From assembly GCA_015061545.1 (NCBI GenBank), contig SUWJ01000009.1, positions 18,663 through 82,662 of the forward strand: a DNA stretch of 64,000 nt. The letters are read 5' to 3'. This document shows, piece by piece, positions 7,961 through 16,624 of this stretch. This DNA is from Lentisphaerota bacterium (GTDB taxonomy: Bacteria; Verrucomicrobiota; Lentisphaeria; Victivallales; Victivallaceae). Position numbers and translations under genes: made by a program. The first letter of the stretch is position 1. Each line of letters starts with the position of its first letter. The notes below the pieces were generated by a model. That model did not search any database. It worked only from the letters and a program-made list of their open reading frames with translations, and had not been told where the DNA came from.

Positions 7961-9490
7961 TTATTTCTGCACCGCAGCGGCGGGGGTGGTTTTTACATTG
8001 TTATTTACGGAATGATTTTTCAGCAGCGGCAGCCCGAAAGCATTGCCGCCAACCGCATTGGTCATAATACTTTCGATATTGGGTGCGATCTTCTCGTAAA
8101 GTTTGCTGCGCAAATACGCTTCGCCGCCGCCATAGGCAGCAATGTTGCGTTTAAGAATCTCCACTTCGGACTTGTTGCCTGCTGCGATGACCGCCCGTTC
8201 GGCTTCCGCCATAGCCAGATCAGCCTGAGCTTCCGCCTGAGCAGTTTTGAATTGCAGATTGGCAGCCGCCAGTTCGGTCTTGGCAGCGATGACTTTTTCC
8301 AGCTGCGACTGTTTGGCAGCGATTTCGCTGGTGATCTTGCGGGTGGTGGCCTCCACCTTGCTGCGGCTCTGAAGCGCCAGCATCTTCTGCCGTTCCAGTT
8401 CTGTAGCGCTCTTGGCCTGCTGGATCTGCTGCGAGAATTTCTTGGCTTCCTGAGCCGCGATTTCCCGATTGCGGATGATTTCGGCAATCTCCTGCGGCGG
8501 ATTGATATCGCGGATCAGCACCGAATTGATGGAAACACCCCAGTTCAGACAGTTGCGGCGCAAAAATTCTTCCAGCTGATTCTGAAAAAGCTGACGGCTT
8601 TCGCCGACAATAAACTCTGTAGCGCTCTTTTTGCTGCCTTCGATACGGGCAAACCCCGATACCGACGGCAGGATCAGCTTCTTCATAATATCTTCCATAT
8701 TGCCGACTTCCTGAGTCAGCAGCGGAGCGGATTCAGCGGAAATATTGAACTCCACCGTTCCTTCCAGCGTAATGTGGAATCCATCCAGCGTAATAAACCC
8801 GATGGCGTCTTTGCCGCTGAACTCGTAGCGCTGACTCTGGATATTGACGATCGCCACGCTCTGAATATAAGGATTGATGCGGTGAGTACCCTCTTTAAGC
8901 ACCTTCTGCTGCACCCCCTTGCGGTCAGCCGAAACAATAAACCCCTGATGATTTTTCAAATCGTTGGGCGTACCCGAAAAAATATCCTTGCCGCACAGAT
9001 TTGCCACCACGCCCACGTTACCGGGCATAATAACGATATCGTCGCAAAGTTTCACTTCATAAGCATAAGGGTTGATGCGGTGACGACCGGTACCCAACAC
9101 CTCCCGCACGATGCCTTTGCTGTTTTCATCCACCGCCAGAATTTCGCCCTCGGGCAGATTTTTACCGAATTTGCGCACCAGCACGCCGAATTTGCCTGCG
9201 GGTATATCGGTAACTTTTTTGATCTGCCACTCCCAGACGTAAGGATTGCGGAAATAGCGGCCTTCCCCCAGCACATCCAGCTGGATACCTTTATATTCAG
9301 GCGAAGTGGCAACGATCTGATTTTCGGGCAAAGTCTTACCCGTTTTTTTGATCAATACGGCTATTTCCCCGTTACCCGGCTCGATCCGGCAAAAGCACCA
9401 GATAAACAGTAATATCACCACCGCCAGCCCGACTGCGGAGCCTGCGATGATCCCGACTGCATTTTGAGGCATAAACTTTTTTACTGCCAT
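7961..9490 (-). CDS. Second membrane-anchored SPFH/band-7 protein with three vault-like repeats
   Basis: 509 residues, diverged paralogue of the downstream neighbour. One membrane helix (~11-33) ends with WCFCRI, the same motif as its partner. Three repeats (~38-96, 97-154, 155-216) share the 'GK..LPEG', 'GIVREVLGTGRHRINP' and final-strand pattern. The SPFH domain (~225-350) contains LDGFHITLEGTVEFNI and IRDINPPQEIAEII. The coiled coil (~350-460) is rich in Lys/Glu/Ala, and the tail is Asn/Ala-rich. Probably first gene of the envelope cluster, with a good AAGGA ribosome site. The two proteins may co-assemble as FtsH-associated HflK/HflC do (inference). Confidence 0.75.
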   Translation of the reverse strand: MAVKKFMPQNAVGIIAGSAVGLAVVILLFIWCFCRIEPGNGEIAVLIKKTGKTLPENQIVATSPEYKGIQLDVLGEGRYFRNPYVWEWQIKKVTDIPAGKFGVLVRKFGKNLPEGEILAVDENSKGIVREVLGTGRHRINPYAYEVKLCDDIVIMPGNVGVVANLCGKDIFSGTPNDLKNHQGFIVSADRKGVQQKVLKEGTHRINPYIQSVAIVNIQSQRYEFSGKDAIGFITLDGFHITLEGTVEFNISAESAPLLTQEVGNMEDIMKKLILPSVSGFARIEGSKKSATEFIVGESRQLFQNQLEEFLRRNCLNWGVSINSVLIRDINPPQEIAEIIRNREIAAQEAKKFSQQIQQAKSATELERQKMLALQSRSKVEATTRKITSEIAAKQSQLEKVIAAKTELAAANLQFKTAQAEAQADLAMAEAERAVIAAGNKSEVEILKRNIAAYGGGEAYLRSKLYEKIAPNIESIMTNAVGGNAFGLPLLKNHSVNNNVKTTPAAAVQK

Positions 9491-9582
9491 TTTTCTTTCC
9501 TTTTGGTAAGTTTACTCATGAATCCTCCGAGTAAAAAATAGCATAGCAAATATTTTTTACAAATTATAAATCCATTTTATGG

Positions 9583-9611
9583 TTGCAAAATATTACATTT
9601 TGTGTTATTTT
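9583..9611 (+). promoter_or_regulatory. Candidate promoter for the small lipoprotein gene
   Basis: TTGCAA (9583-9588), a 17-bp spacer and TATTTT (9606-9611). It is about 85 bp before the start codon. An inverted repeat (ATGCAGTT at 9623-9630 with AACTGCAT at 9643-9650) lies just downstream and may be a leader hairpin or operator. A perfect TATAAT on the opposite strand at 9563-9568 could belong to the divergent SPFH operon. Confidence 0.4.
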
Positions 9612-9695
9612 ATTTTCAGACAATGCAGTTTATAAAACTGACAACTGCATAAAAGCTCCGACATTGCAAAAAATTTGATCAAATAGAAGGTGAAT

Positions 9696-10130
9696 ATGAA
9701 AAAGTCCGATCTCCGCTTGCTGAGTTGTACCGCTCTGGCGCTGACCGCAGCGCTACTGCTGTCCGGCTGCTGCCATACCCAAACATTTATTGACGCCGCA
9801 CCGGAAACCATGACCGCGCAGGGGGAATGGAAACCTGTAGCCGTAGGCAGCGCCCTCAACAGCGGCTACTATCTCTTCAACACCTGGCCGATCTATACAG
9901 GTAATCCCAATCGGCCCAACCGCAAGGATTACCGATCGTTCCACCACGACATCCAGCCCGGCAGAAATGCCTCCATGCTCCTGCGCGATATGCAAAGAAA
10001 GTATAAAGCGGAAAAATTGACCCGCATCGAACATACTGAAAGTTCATGGGGGTATTTCTCGCTGTGGATACTCTGGCGCAAAACCATCCGTACCACCGCC
10101 ATTGGAGTAAAAGAAATCAAAAAGAAATAA
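9696..10130 (+). CDS. Small exported lipoprotein
   Basis: 145 residues from the ATG at 9696, which has AGAAGG 5 nt upstream; the GTG at 9690 overlaps that site and is rejected. The signal peptide ends LLLSGCC, a lipobox. The mature part has aromatic-rich strands (SGYYLFNTWPIYTG) and a final RKTIRTTAIGVKEI strand, in the style of small envelope lipoproteins. No family recognised. Transcribed divergently from the SPFH operon and 31 bp upstream of an AlbA_2-domain gene, possibly in one transcript. Confidence 0.6.
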   Translation: MKKSDLRLLSCTALALTAALLLSGCCHTQTFIDAAPETMTAQGEWKPVAVGSALNSGYYLFNTWPIYTGNPNRPNRKDYRSFHHDIQPGRNASMLLRDMQRKYKAEKLTRIEHTESSWGYFSLWILWRKTIRTTAIGVKEIKKK

Positions 10131-10161
10131 GCCGTATGCCTATCGTCGGAAGGGTGAAAGT

Positions 10162-11316
10162 ATGAGTGATTTCAGAGAACTTGTCTACCGCGGAGTCGAA
10201 TCAGATGTACTCGACTACAAAGCCCCTGTGGACTGGACTCAGCTTACCAAGCTGCAAAAAGCCAAGTTTGTGCGTCACGCGCTGGCATTTGCCAATACCC
10301 GCGGCGGAGCGATCGTTATCGGGGTGCGCGAAGATGTGAACGGTCACCCCTCGCTTTATGAAGGATTGGACAACGCCCAATGCCGTTCCTTTGACCCATC
10401 CACCGTAGGTTCTTACATCAATTCCCACGTTGATCCGGCCATTGATCTGACTGTGGAACGGCCCGAAATCGACGGCAAACGCTATGCCATATTGATTATC
10501 AGACCTTTCAGCGATATACCTCATGTGGCAGTTCACAGTATAGACGACGAGCTGCGCAGCGGAGTCTTTTACATCCGCAGCGCCTCTGCCTCCAGCCGCC
10601 CCGCTGCCCGCGCCGGAGAAATGCACGATCTGATCCGGCGCGCCCTGCGCAATCAGCGCAATATGCTGGGCGACCTGTTGCGGGAAATTCTGGGCGACCA
10701 GCCGTCGGCAAAATCGCAGTCCACCCCGCCCCCGCCGGAGATATTTCCGCCTGAATATGAAGAAAGCGCCAATTACTTCAGACGGCGGCTGAACGCCAAT
10801 ATCCCGGCAGGAACTCTGTTGCTGGATGTTGCCGCCATGCCGACTCCGCCGCAGCAAATTTCCATCGAAGCGCTGCGCGCTGCTGCACTGCAGGCGGTAA
10901 AAGTGCTGCCGCTGCCGGATCAGGAAAAGATCTTCAATACGGTAGATATGCTGGAAAGTTACGCCACCAACGTTTCTTTGCGCGGAATCAGCAAACAGCG
11001 TGACCGTTTCTGGCAGATATTCAAAAGTGGATTGCTCCATTTGCGCTCGGTACTGCCGATTAAAACCGATGAAAAGCTCTTGAAAAAACAGTTGGATCAG
11101 CTGCTGCGTCTGCTGGCAGCTTTCTACAGCAGCGATTGCTTTAACTGCCGGAGCCTCACCTTGCAGCTGACGGTGGAAAAGTCAGATTCGGCAACGCCGG
11201 AAGACTCCGCAAAAATCATCCGCCAAACCGATTTGCAGCAGTTGAGTCAAACTCCGGAAAAATTACTGGAAGAATTGCAAGCGGAATTAAAAGGCGCCAT
11301 TGAACATAAAAACTGA
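10162..11316 (+). CDS. AlbA_2 (Schlafen-like) domain protein
   Basis: 384 residues. The N-terminal ~150 residues match the AlbA_2/COG2865 domain: an E-x-D-x-L-D-Y-K opening, ALAFANTRGGAIVIGV and a 'YAILII.P' strand followed by FYIRSAS. Such domains bind nucleic acid or nucleotides and usually precede a winged helix or ATPase. Here the C-terminal ~230 residues are helical, contain a Pro-rich linker (STPPPPEIFPP) and match nothing I recognise. GGAAGGGTGAAAG ribosome site. It converges on the FAD oxidoreductase gene with only 2 bp between stop codons. Confidence 0.65.
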   Translation: MSDFRELVYRGVESDVLDYKAPVDWTQLTKLQKAKFVRHALAFANTRGGAIVIGVREDVNGHPSLYEGLDNAQCRSFDPSTVGSYINSHVDPAIDLTVERPEIDGKRYAILIIRPFSDIPHVAVHSIDDELRSGVFYIRSASASSRPAARAGEMHDLIRRALRNQRNMLGDLLREILGDQPSAKSQSTPPPPEIFPPEYEESANYFRRRLNANIPAGTLLLDVAAMPTPPQQISIEALRAAALQAVKVLPLPDQEKIFNTVDMLESYATNVSLRGISKQRDRFWQIFKSGLLHLRSVLPIKTDEKLLKKQLDQLLRLLAAFYSSDCFNCRSLTLQLTVEKSDSATPEDSAKIIRQTDLQQLSQTPEKLLEELQAELKGAIEHKN

Positions 11317-11318
11317 AG

Positions 11319-12947
11319 TCATTTCCCGCGTCCCAACTGCAACGCGATCAGCTTTTCCGCCACTTTCAAGCCGTCGATGGCGGCTGAAACAATGCCCCCG
11401 GCATAGCCTGCGCCCTCGCCTGCAACATAGAGATTTTTACAGGAGCTTTCCCAGGTAAGTTCGTTGCGGACAAAGCGCACCGGGCTGGATACACAGCTTT
11501 CGATCCCGACGCAGTTACCTTCGGCAAATCCGTGCATAAGTTTATCGAAGTGCTTGAATGCCAAAGCAAAACGCCCGCTTACCTCCTGTCCGAGTATTTC
11601 GTTCAGCGCCGCGCATTTCAACCCCAGTCTGGCGGAAGACTCAGCCGACTTAAGTTCCGGCTTGCCGCCGCGCATAAACGACTTGATCGACTGGGCGGGG
11701 AAAGTGTAATCGCTCCCGCCGTAAGCAAAGCAGCGTTTTTCCAGCGCAGTTAAAAACTCATAGGCCTGCTGCGGCGAGGCAAACATCCTGCCATCCAGCG
11801 TGGTAATAACAGCAGAATTGGCAAACCTGCCATCCCGCGCCCGCAGACTCATACCGTTGCTGCAAAGCTGATTTGCCCAGCCCGTTGCCGGTACGATCTC
11901 GCCGCCGGGACACATACAGAAAGTGGTAACTCCTTTGCCCGCTACTTTGTCCTGCGACTTGCAGATCATATTGTATTCCGCCGCCGCCAGCGCCGCCGGA
12001 CGGGGCGAAACGCGGTATTGCCGGTAATCCACAAACTCCTGCAGATGTTCCACCCGACACCCCAGCTGAAAACCTTTAAGTTCCCAATCCAGATATTTGC
12101 ACAGCATCAGCGATAGATCCCGCCCGCCCAAACCATGGGCAAATATAACTGCAGGGGCATGGATCTTTTCGCCGTCAGTTAGTGTAACACCTTTGCAGAC
12201 ATTATTTTCCATCAGCAATCCGTTTACGCCAGAGCCGTAGCAGAACGTTCCGCCCTTTTCCTGGATAAGCCGTTGAAGATTTTTCACGATCCCCCGCAGC
12301 AGATCGCTGCCCAGATGCGGGCGTTTGAGGTATGCCGTATCCATCGGCGCCCCCGCATTGATCAAATTTTGCAGCACCCAGTCGGCGCGGATATCGTGTA
12401 CGCGAGTGTAGAGTTTGCCGTCGGAAAAAGTTCCTGCGCCACCGGCACCGAACAGCAGATTGCTCTCCGTATCCAGAACCCGATCCGCAAAGAATTTTTC
12501 GCAATCCTCCACCCGCCGGTCAATATCAAAACCACGATCCAGCACGATCGGGCGGCAGTTGCACTCCGCCAGATAAAGCGCCGCCATCAATCCGGCGGGG
12601 CCCGTGCCTATCACCAGCGGATTCTGCAATTTTAAGGCTGCATCGTAATAAGGGATATCGGATTTAAGCGGCGAAGCGTTGAACTCTTCGCTGCTTATAA
12701 CAGCTGCCTTGTTCACCGCACGATCCGCCGCAGCATCGGCGATTTCCACCCCCAGATTATAAACGATTTCGGGAGCGCCGCGGCGGGCATCTATGCTTTT
12801 AGCCCAGATGCGGTAATCAGTGGCAAGGGCACTTGAAGGTATTTGCAGAAATTCAGCAATAACATCGTGCAGATTGCTGTCCACATAATCATAAGCAAAA
12901 GGCATCCGCAAAGCATTGATACGGAAGTTTTCCAGCCGCAGGTACAT
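11319..12947 (-). CDS. COG2509-type FAD-dependent oxidoreductase
   Basis: 542 residues. An N-terminal ~100-residue domain precedes a dinucleotide-binding motif (VIGTGPAGLMAALYLA, ~residue 116). The hallmark GAGGAGTFSDGKL follows, and the C-terminal FAD segment is NLYVAGEGAGYAGGIVSAA. This is the uncharacterised FAD-dependent dehydrogenase family COG2509, of full normal length. Substrate unknown. The GGGGAG ribosome site is 12 nt from the ATG. It follows the LptG-type gene by 19 bp, so the two are probably co-transcribed, although no functional link is evident. Confidence 0.8.
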   Translation of the reverse strand: MYLRLENFRINALRMPFAYDYVDSNLHDVIAEFLQIPSSALATDYRIWAKSIDARRGAPEIVYNLGVEIADAAADRAVNKAAVISSEEFNASPLKSDIPYYDAALKLQNPLVIGTGPAGLMAALYLAECNCRPIVLDRGFDIDRRVEDCEKFFADRVLDTESNLLFGAGGAGTFSDGKLYTRVHDIRADWVLQNLINAGAPMDTAYLKRPHLGSDLLRGIVKNLQRLIQEKGGTFCYGSGVNGLLMENNVCKGVTLTDGEKIHAPAVIFAHGLGGRDLSLMLCKYLDWELKGFQLGCRVEHLQEFVDYRQYRVSPRPAALAAAEYNMICKSQDKVAGKGVTTFCMCPGGEIVPATGWANQLCSNGMSLRARDGRFANSAVITTLDGRMFASPQQAYEFLTALEKRCFAYGGSDYTFPAQSIKSFMRGGKPELKSAESSARLGLKCAALNEILGQEVSGRFALAFKHFDKLMHGFAEGNCVGIESCVSSPVRFVRNELTWESSCKNLYVAGEGAGYAGGIVSAAIDGLKVAEKLIALQLGRGK

Positions 12948-12966
12948 ATTGCAACTGCTCCCCGGT

Positions 12967-14145
12967 CTATGCCTGATTGCGCACTACACGGTCGATACCG
13001 TAGCCAATAAACGCCACCGTCGGCGCCAGCCCTGCAATCACCGAGTTGATATACCCCTGTTTGCCGATGACCAGAAACATCTGTGCCACTACAATATAGC
13101 CGACAATGATGACCACCGCAGTGATGATCGAAGTAAGAATACCGCTGCGTTCGCTCTTGGTCGCCAGCGGAATCCCCAGGAACACCGCCAGAAAGCACGA
13201 CCACGGAAACGCCAGACGGTAATAAAAAACTGTCCAGTAAACATTACGGCTCCGCTGCGACATATCTTTGGTACGGCGCAACAGGTCAAAGATCACCCAG
13301 CTGGGCAGCTCTTCAACCGGCTTTACCGAGTACTGCATATCCACCGGCGTTTCAATTGCCACCCGACTGGAAAGCAGCCAGCTTTTCAGCTGCTTCGGCG
13401 GTTTGGCAAACAAGCCGTCCGAGCTGTATTCGGTAATGGAAAGATCTTCAAAATACCAGCCTTTATCATCCAGATAGATCGCATTTTTAGCGGTCAGATC
13501 TTTCTCCAGCGAGCCATCGACGCGGTAAAATTTGACCGACACATCGTATTGTTTACCATCTTTGGCTGCCACCCCCAGCGCGCCGTCGGATTCTTCGGGC
13601 AGCTGAAAAAGCCAGGTGCGTTTTTTATCGGGACTGCGGTAGGCAAGTTTCTGATCTTCCACGCGCATTTTCTTTACGTCGCCCGAACCTATTGCCAGCA
13701 GATTGCCCGCCCGCCGATCGGTATAAGGCACCAAACCTTCGTTGAACCATATATTGACAAAAGTTGTCAGCATACCCACCAGCAGAATAGATCTGCCGCA
13801 GCGGAAAAGCGATACGCCTGATGCCCGCATGGCGGTAACTTCCATATTCTTGCCGAAGGTCGCCATTGTCCACATACAGCCCAGCAGCGTGGCAATCGGC
13901 AGAATAAAACGGATATTGCCGGGGATCTTCAGCAGAAAGTACGGCACATAAAGCTCCCACGAAGCGCCGTTTTCCACAAAATCAGATAAATCCGCCAGCA
14001 CATCGCTGAGCAGAAAGAGTATGACCGACACTAAAAGAAGTATCGAAAATTTTATCATAAACTCCCGGAAAATATATCCGTCCAGCGTCGGCATAAACAC
14101 CCATACCCGCTTCTGGTTATCAGGTAAAATCACTTTGTCAGCCAT
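12967..14145 (-). CDS. lptG: LptG/LptF (YjgP/YjgQ) family permease
   Basis: 392 residues, about six membrane helices: three N-terminal (one near LLLVSVILFLLSDVLADLSDFV), a periplasmic beta-jellyroll (~130-290) and three C-terminal. The MPTLDGYIFREF opening and the 'ATLLGCMWTMATFGKNMEVTAMRASGVS' stretch are diagnostic. LptF/LptG form the membrane part of the LptB2FG transporter that extracts lipopolysaccharide toward the outer membrane. No LptF partner lies nearby. No clear ribosome site precedes 14145; the ATG at 14094 (MPTLDGY) is a possible true start because family members begin there. Confidence 0.8.
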   Translation of the reverse strand: MADKVILPDNQKRVWVFMPTLDGYIFREFMIKFSILLLVSVILFLLSDVLADLSDFVENGASWELYVPYFLLKIPGNIRFILPIATLLGCMWTMATFGKNMEVTAMRASGVSLFRCGRSILLVGMLTTFVNIWFNEGLVPYTDRRAGNLLAIGSGDVKKMRVEDQKLAYRSPDKKRTWLFQLPEESDGALGVAAKDGKQYDVSVKFYRVDGSLEKDLTAKNAIYLDDKGWYFEDLSITEYSSDGLFAKPPKQLKSWLLSSRVAIETPVDMQYSVKPVEELPSWVIFDLLRRTKDMSQRSRNVYWTVFYYRLAFPWSCFLAVFLGIPLATKSERSGILTSIITAVVIIVGYIVVAQMFLVIGKQGYINSVIAGLAPTVAFIGYGIDRVVRNQA

Positions 14146-14288
14146 AAGTCAGAAAAATCTTTCCTGCAACATTTACTAAGTTCGGCAAAACGCAAAATTA
14201 ACACGTCAGATTTTATACTATAATCCTGATAGCGTCCGATTTCCAGTTATCAACCCCTTTTTTTGGCAAAAAAAATAGGTTGGGACTA

Positions 14289-14317
14289 TTGCCAAGAGAA
14301 CATTTTGGCGATATATT
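14289..14317 (+). promoter_or_regulatory. Promoter of the long greA gene
   Basis: TTGCCA (14289-14294), a 17-bp spacer and TATATT (14312-14317), each one mismatch from the sigma-70 consensus. The predicted start is near 14324, giving a leader of about 36 nt. Confidence 0.65.
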
Positions 14318-14359
14318 AAGTAAAATACAATAAAAATTTCAAGTGTGGATGGTGTTTTT

Positions 14360-16435
14360 ATGACTACCGAAGAATTATTGCTTCGCGCTGCAGAAAACTG
14401 CAGTATTGCCAACCTTAACGCGCTGCTCGAAAATTTGCGCAGCGGCAATGCCCGTGATCTCAACGAACTGGCCGAACCGTTCCAGCTCCTGTGGGAAGCA
14501 TTCCCCGAAGAGCCGGAAGCCGATCAGGCGGCATTTTGTCTGGAAATGGCAAAACTGCGTATTCCTGACAGCCCCGTGTTCCGTCAGGTGCTGGCAGCAG
14601 CAGTCAAAACAGTTCTGCCGCCCTACCTCTGCAAACTGGGTGTACTCCGCGCCCTCGGCTTGCGCGACAATTCGGTTCACCCGGGCGAAGTCATGCGCCG
14701 CATCGATCGGCTTATGGCGATCAAATCAGGCGTTGTCACCTATATTTTTGAAAGCGGCCGCTGGGGGATGGTCACCAACGTTGACGCGCTGAACGCTACG
14801 GTGGCGGTCAATCTTAACGAAGGCGGTGCGCTGGGGATCGGTCTGGACAAGATGCTGGTCAGAGGATACTTCTTCAAAAACTCCATTGCTACAGCCAAAC
14901 TCATGTCCACGGCTAAACTCATGCAGATCTCGGGCAGCGATTTCCGCACTATCGTGGCAGAACAGAGCGTGACCCACCTCAGCGACGGCATGGTGCGGGC
15001 GCTGGCAGAACGGCTGCTGGTTCCGCAGACTTTGAACAACGATGCCTTTGAAGGCTGGTTCGCCAGCACCAGCGCGCCTAAAGCGGCGGCGGCCCCTGCC
15101 AAGCGCTGTGCAGCCAAAGCCCGCAGTCTTAAAGAAATGGATATTCTGCTGGATGAAGAACTCAAAGCAGGGTTGAAAGATGCCGACGAGGCTATGCAGG
15201 CCGATTTTGCCGCATTCTTTACCAATCTTAAAACCGATGTAGCGGTGCGCGAAGCCAAGATGCTCTGCGCGATCATCGCCAAACTTTCGGAACGTACTCC
15301 CGCAGCTTGCTGGGAAAATATTATGGCGCCCTTAAAGGGCAAGGCATCGTTCTGGCCGCTGGATCCAACCGCCGCCAAACTGGAAGATCTGGAAGTTTGG
15401 GGTTCGCTGGCAGTCAAGTTTTCCTCCAAACTGGCAATGATCACCAATCTGGTGTTCGACGAAGAATATCTGGCCTGTCTGGCGGTGCGTCTGCCCCTTA
15501 AAAGCATCAATGTCTGCGCTGAACAGCTGGATGCGGAACTGGTGGATATTGTCTTTGCCAATCCGCCGCTGATGACCGCTGACCTGCTGCTGTGGGCATG
15601 GAAAAACCGCAAAAAGCATCCGGCGCTGGAATCGCTGATCAAGCTGGAAAATGTGGTTGTATCACTCAATTACAGCCGTCTGCCCAAAGAGTGGGGCGCA
15701 GCCCAGCGGGAACTGCATTCGCTGCTGCTGGATAAAGAAGATTTCCAGAAATACATCGTCCAGACTGCCGGTGACGATATTCCGGCACTGGTGGGAGCGC
15801 TGGCAGGAGCTTCGACCTTCACCACGGGTGAACGTCAGAGTCTGCTGGTCAAACTCTCCCGCTACAGCACCGCGATCCGCGAACACCTTGAAGGTGGCGC
15901 AGGCAGTAAAATTCTGGGCAATAAGGAAGATGCTCCCGCCGTGGAAGAAGCCATTTACACTTCGCTGGCGAGCCATCGCCGCCTGACGCAGGAATTGCAC
16001 GATATTATCAATATCCATCAGCCCGAAAACCGCGAAGCGCTCAAAACCGCCCGCGCTCACGGGGACTTCCGCGAAAATGCTGAATTCGATGCAGCCAAGG
16101 AACGGAGAAACTTCCTCACCCGCCGCCGCAGCGAACTGGAACGGGATCTGGCGCGGATCAATGCGTTGGATTTCTCCACCATCCAGCCCTCGCAGTATGT
16201 GGATCTGGGGGTAACGGTTACGCTGGCGGTTTCAGGCGGCAGCGACGAAGTTTATTACTTCCTGGGAGCGTGGGACGGTGATCCGGAAAAGAATTACCTT
16301 TCCTACAAGACCAAGCTGGGCGAAGTGCTGCGTCATCATCAGATCGGCGATAATGTAACGCTGCCTGACGGCCGTGCCGCCTCGATCAAAGCTATTGATG
16401 CCCTGCCCGAAGCAGTACTCAAAGATATGGAATAA
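14360..16435 (+). CDS. greA: Long-form GreA transcription elongation factor
   Basis: 691 residues from the ATG at 14360 (GGATGG about 6 nt upstream; an in-frame GTG at 14345 is less likely). Residues ~1-530 are a helical extension not found in standard 158-residue GreA. Residues ~535-690 are the Gre module: a coiled coil with HGDFRENAEFDAAKE, where Asp569 and Glu572 correspond to the acidic tip residues that chelate Mg in the polymerase secondary channel, then the FKBP-like domain (DLGVTVTLAV, IGDNVTLPDGR). Gre factors rescue backtracked RNA polymerase. A comparable ~700-residue GreA exists in Chlamydiae. Own promoter and terminator, so monocistronic. Confidence 0.8.
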   Translation: MTTEELLLRAAENCSIANLNALLENLRSGNARDLNELAEPFQLLWEAFPEEPEADQAAFCLEMAKLRIPDSPVFRQVLAAAVKTVLPPYLCKLGVLRALGLRDNSVHPGEVMRRIDRLMAIKSGVVTYIFESGRWGMVTNVDALNATVAVNLNEGGALGIGLDKMLVRGYFFKNSIATAKLMSTAKLMQISGSDFRTIVAEQSVTHLSDGMVRALAERLLVPQTLNNDAFEGWFASTSAPKAAAAPAKRCAAKARSLKEMDILLDEELKAGLKDADEAMQADFAAFFTNLKTDVAVREAKMLCAIIAKLSERTPAACWENIMAPLKGKASFWPLDPTAAKLEDLEVWGSLAVKFSSKLAMITNLVFDEEYLACLAVRLPLKSINVCAEQLDAELVDIVFANPPLMTADLLLWAWKNRKKHPALESLIKLENVVVSLNYSRLPKEWGAAQRELHSLLLDKEDFQKYIVQTAGDDIPALVGALAGASTFTTGERQSLLVKLSRYSTAIREHLEGGAGSKILGNKEDAPAVEEAIYTSLASHRRLTQELHDIINIHQPENREALKTARAHGDFRENAEFDAAKERRNFLTRRRSELERDLARINALDFSTIQPSQYVDLGVTVTLAVSGGSDEVYYFLGAWDGDPEKNYLSYKTKLGEVLRHHQIGDNVTLPDGRAASIKAIDALPEAVLKDME

Positions 16436-16458
16436 AATCCGATTCCGATAAAAGTCAA

Positions 16459-16503
16459 GGGTGTTGCAATACCTTCAAAAAGGCTGCAACACCCTTTTTT
16501 TGC
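16459..16503 (+). terminator. Rho-independent terminator of greA
   Basis: GGGTGTTGCA (16459-16468) pairs perfectly with TGCAACACCC (16485-16494) around a 16-nt loop and is followed by a run of T residues. Confidence 0.9.
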
Positions 16504-16624
16504 CCTGAAAAAGAATAAAAAAATACGGGGAAGAAACGTTTTTTCAACAGTTTCTCCCCCCCCGCAAAGCGGTTTTATAACAGCATTGCAACGGCGTCAG
16601 GCCGAAAAAATGCTTGACTTATCT

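Noticed and set aside
7925..9412. Long plus-strand frame opposite the second SPFH gene
   Set aside because: The amino-acid composition is shadow-like (Arg/His/Gln/Phe-rich) and the opposite strand has clear SPFH domains and a ribosome site.
14220..14285. CCCCTTTTTTT stretch as a terminator
   Set aside because: The AACC/GGTT pairing is too short and lies in the divergent promoter region of greA and lptG.
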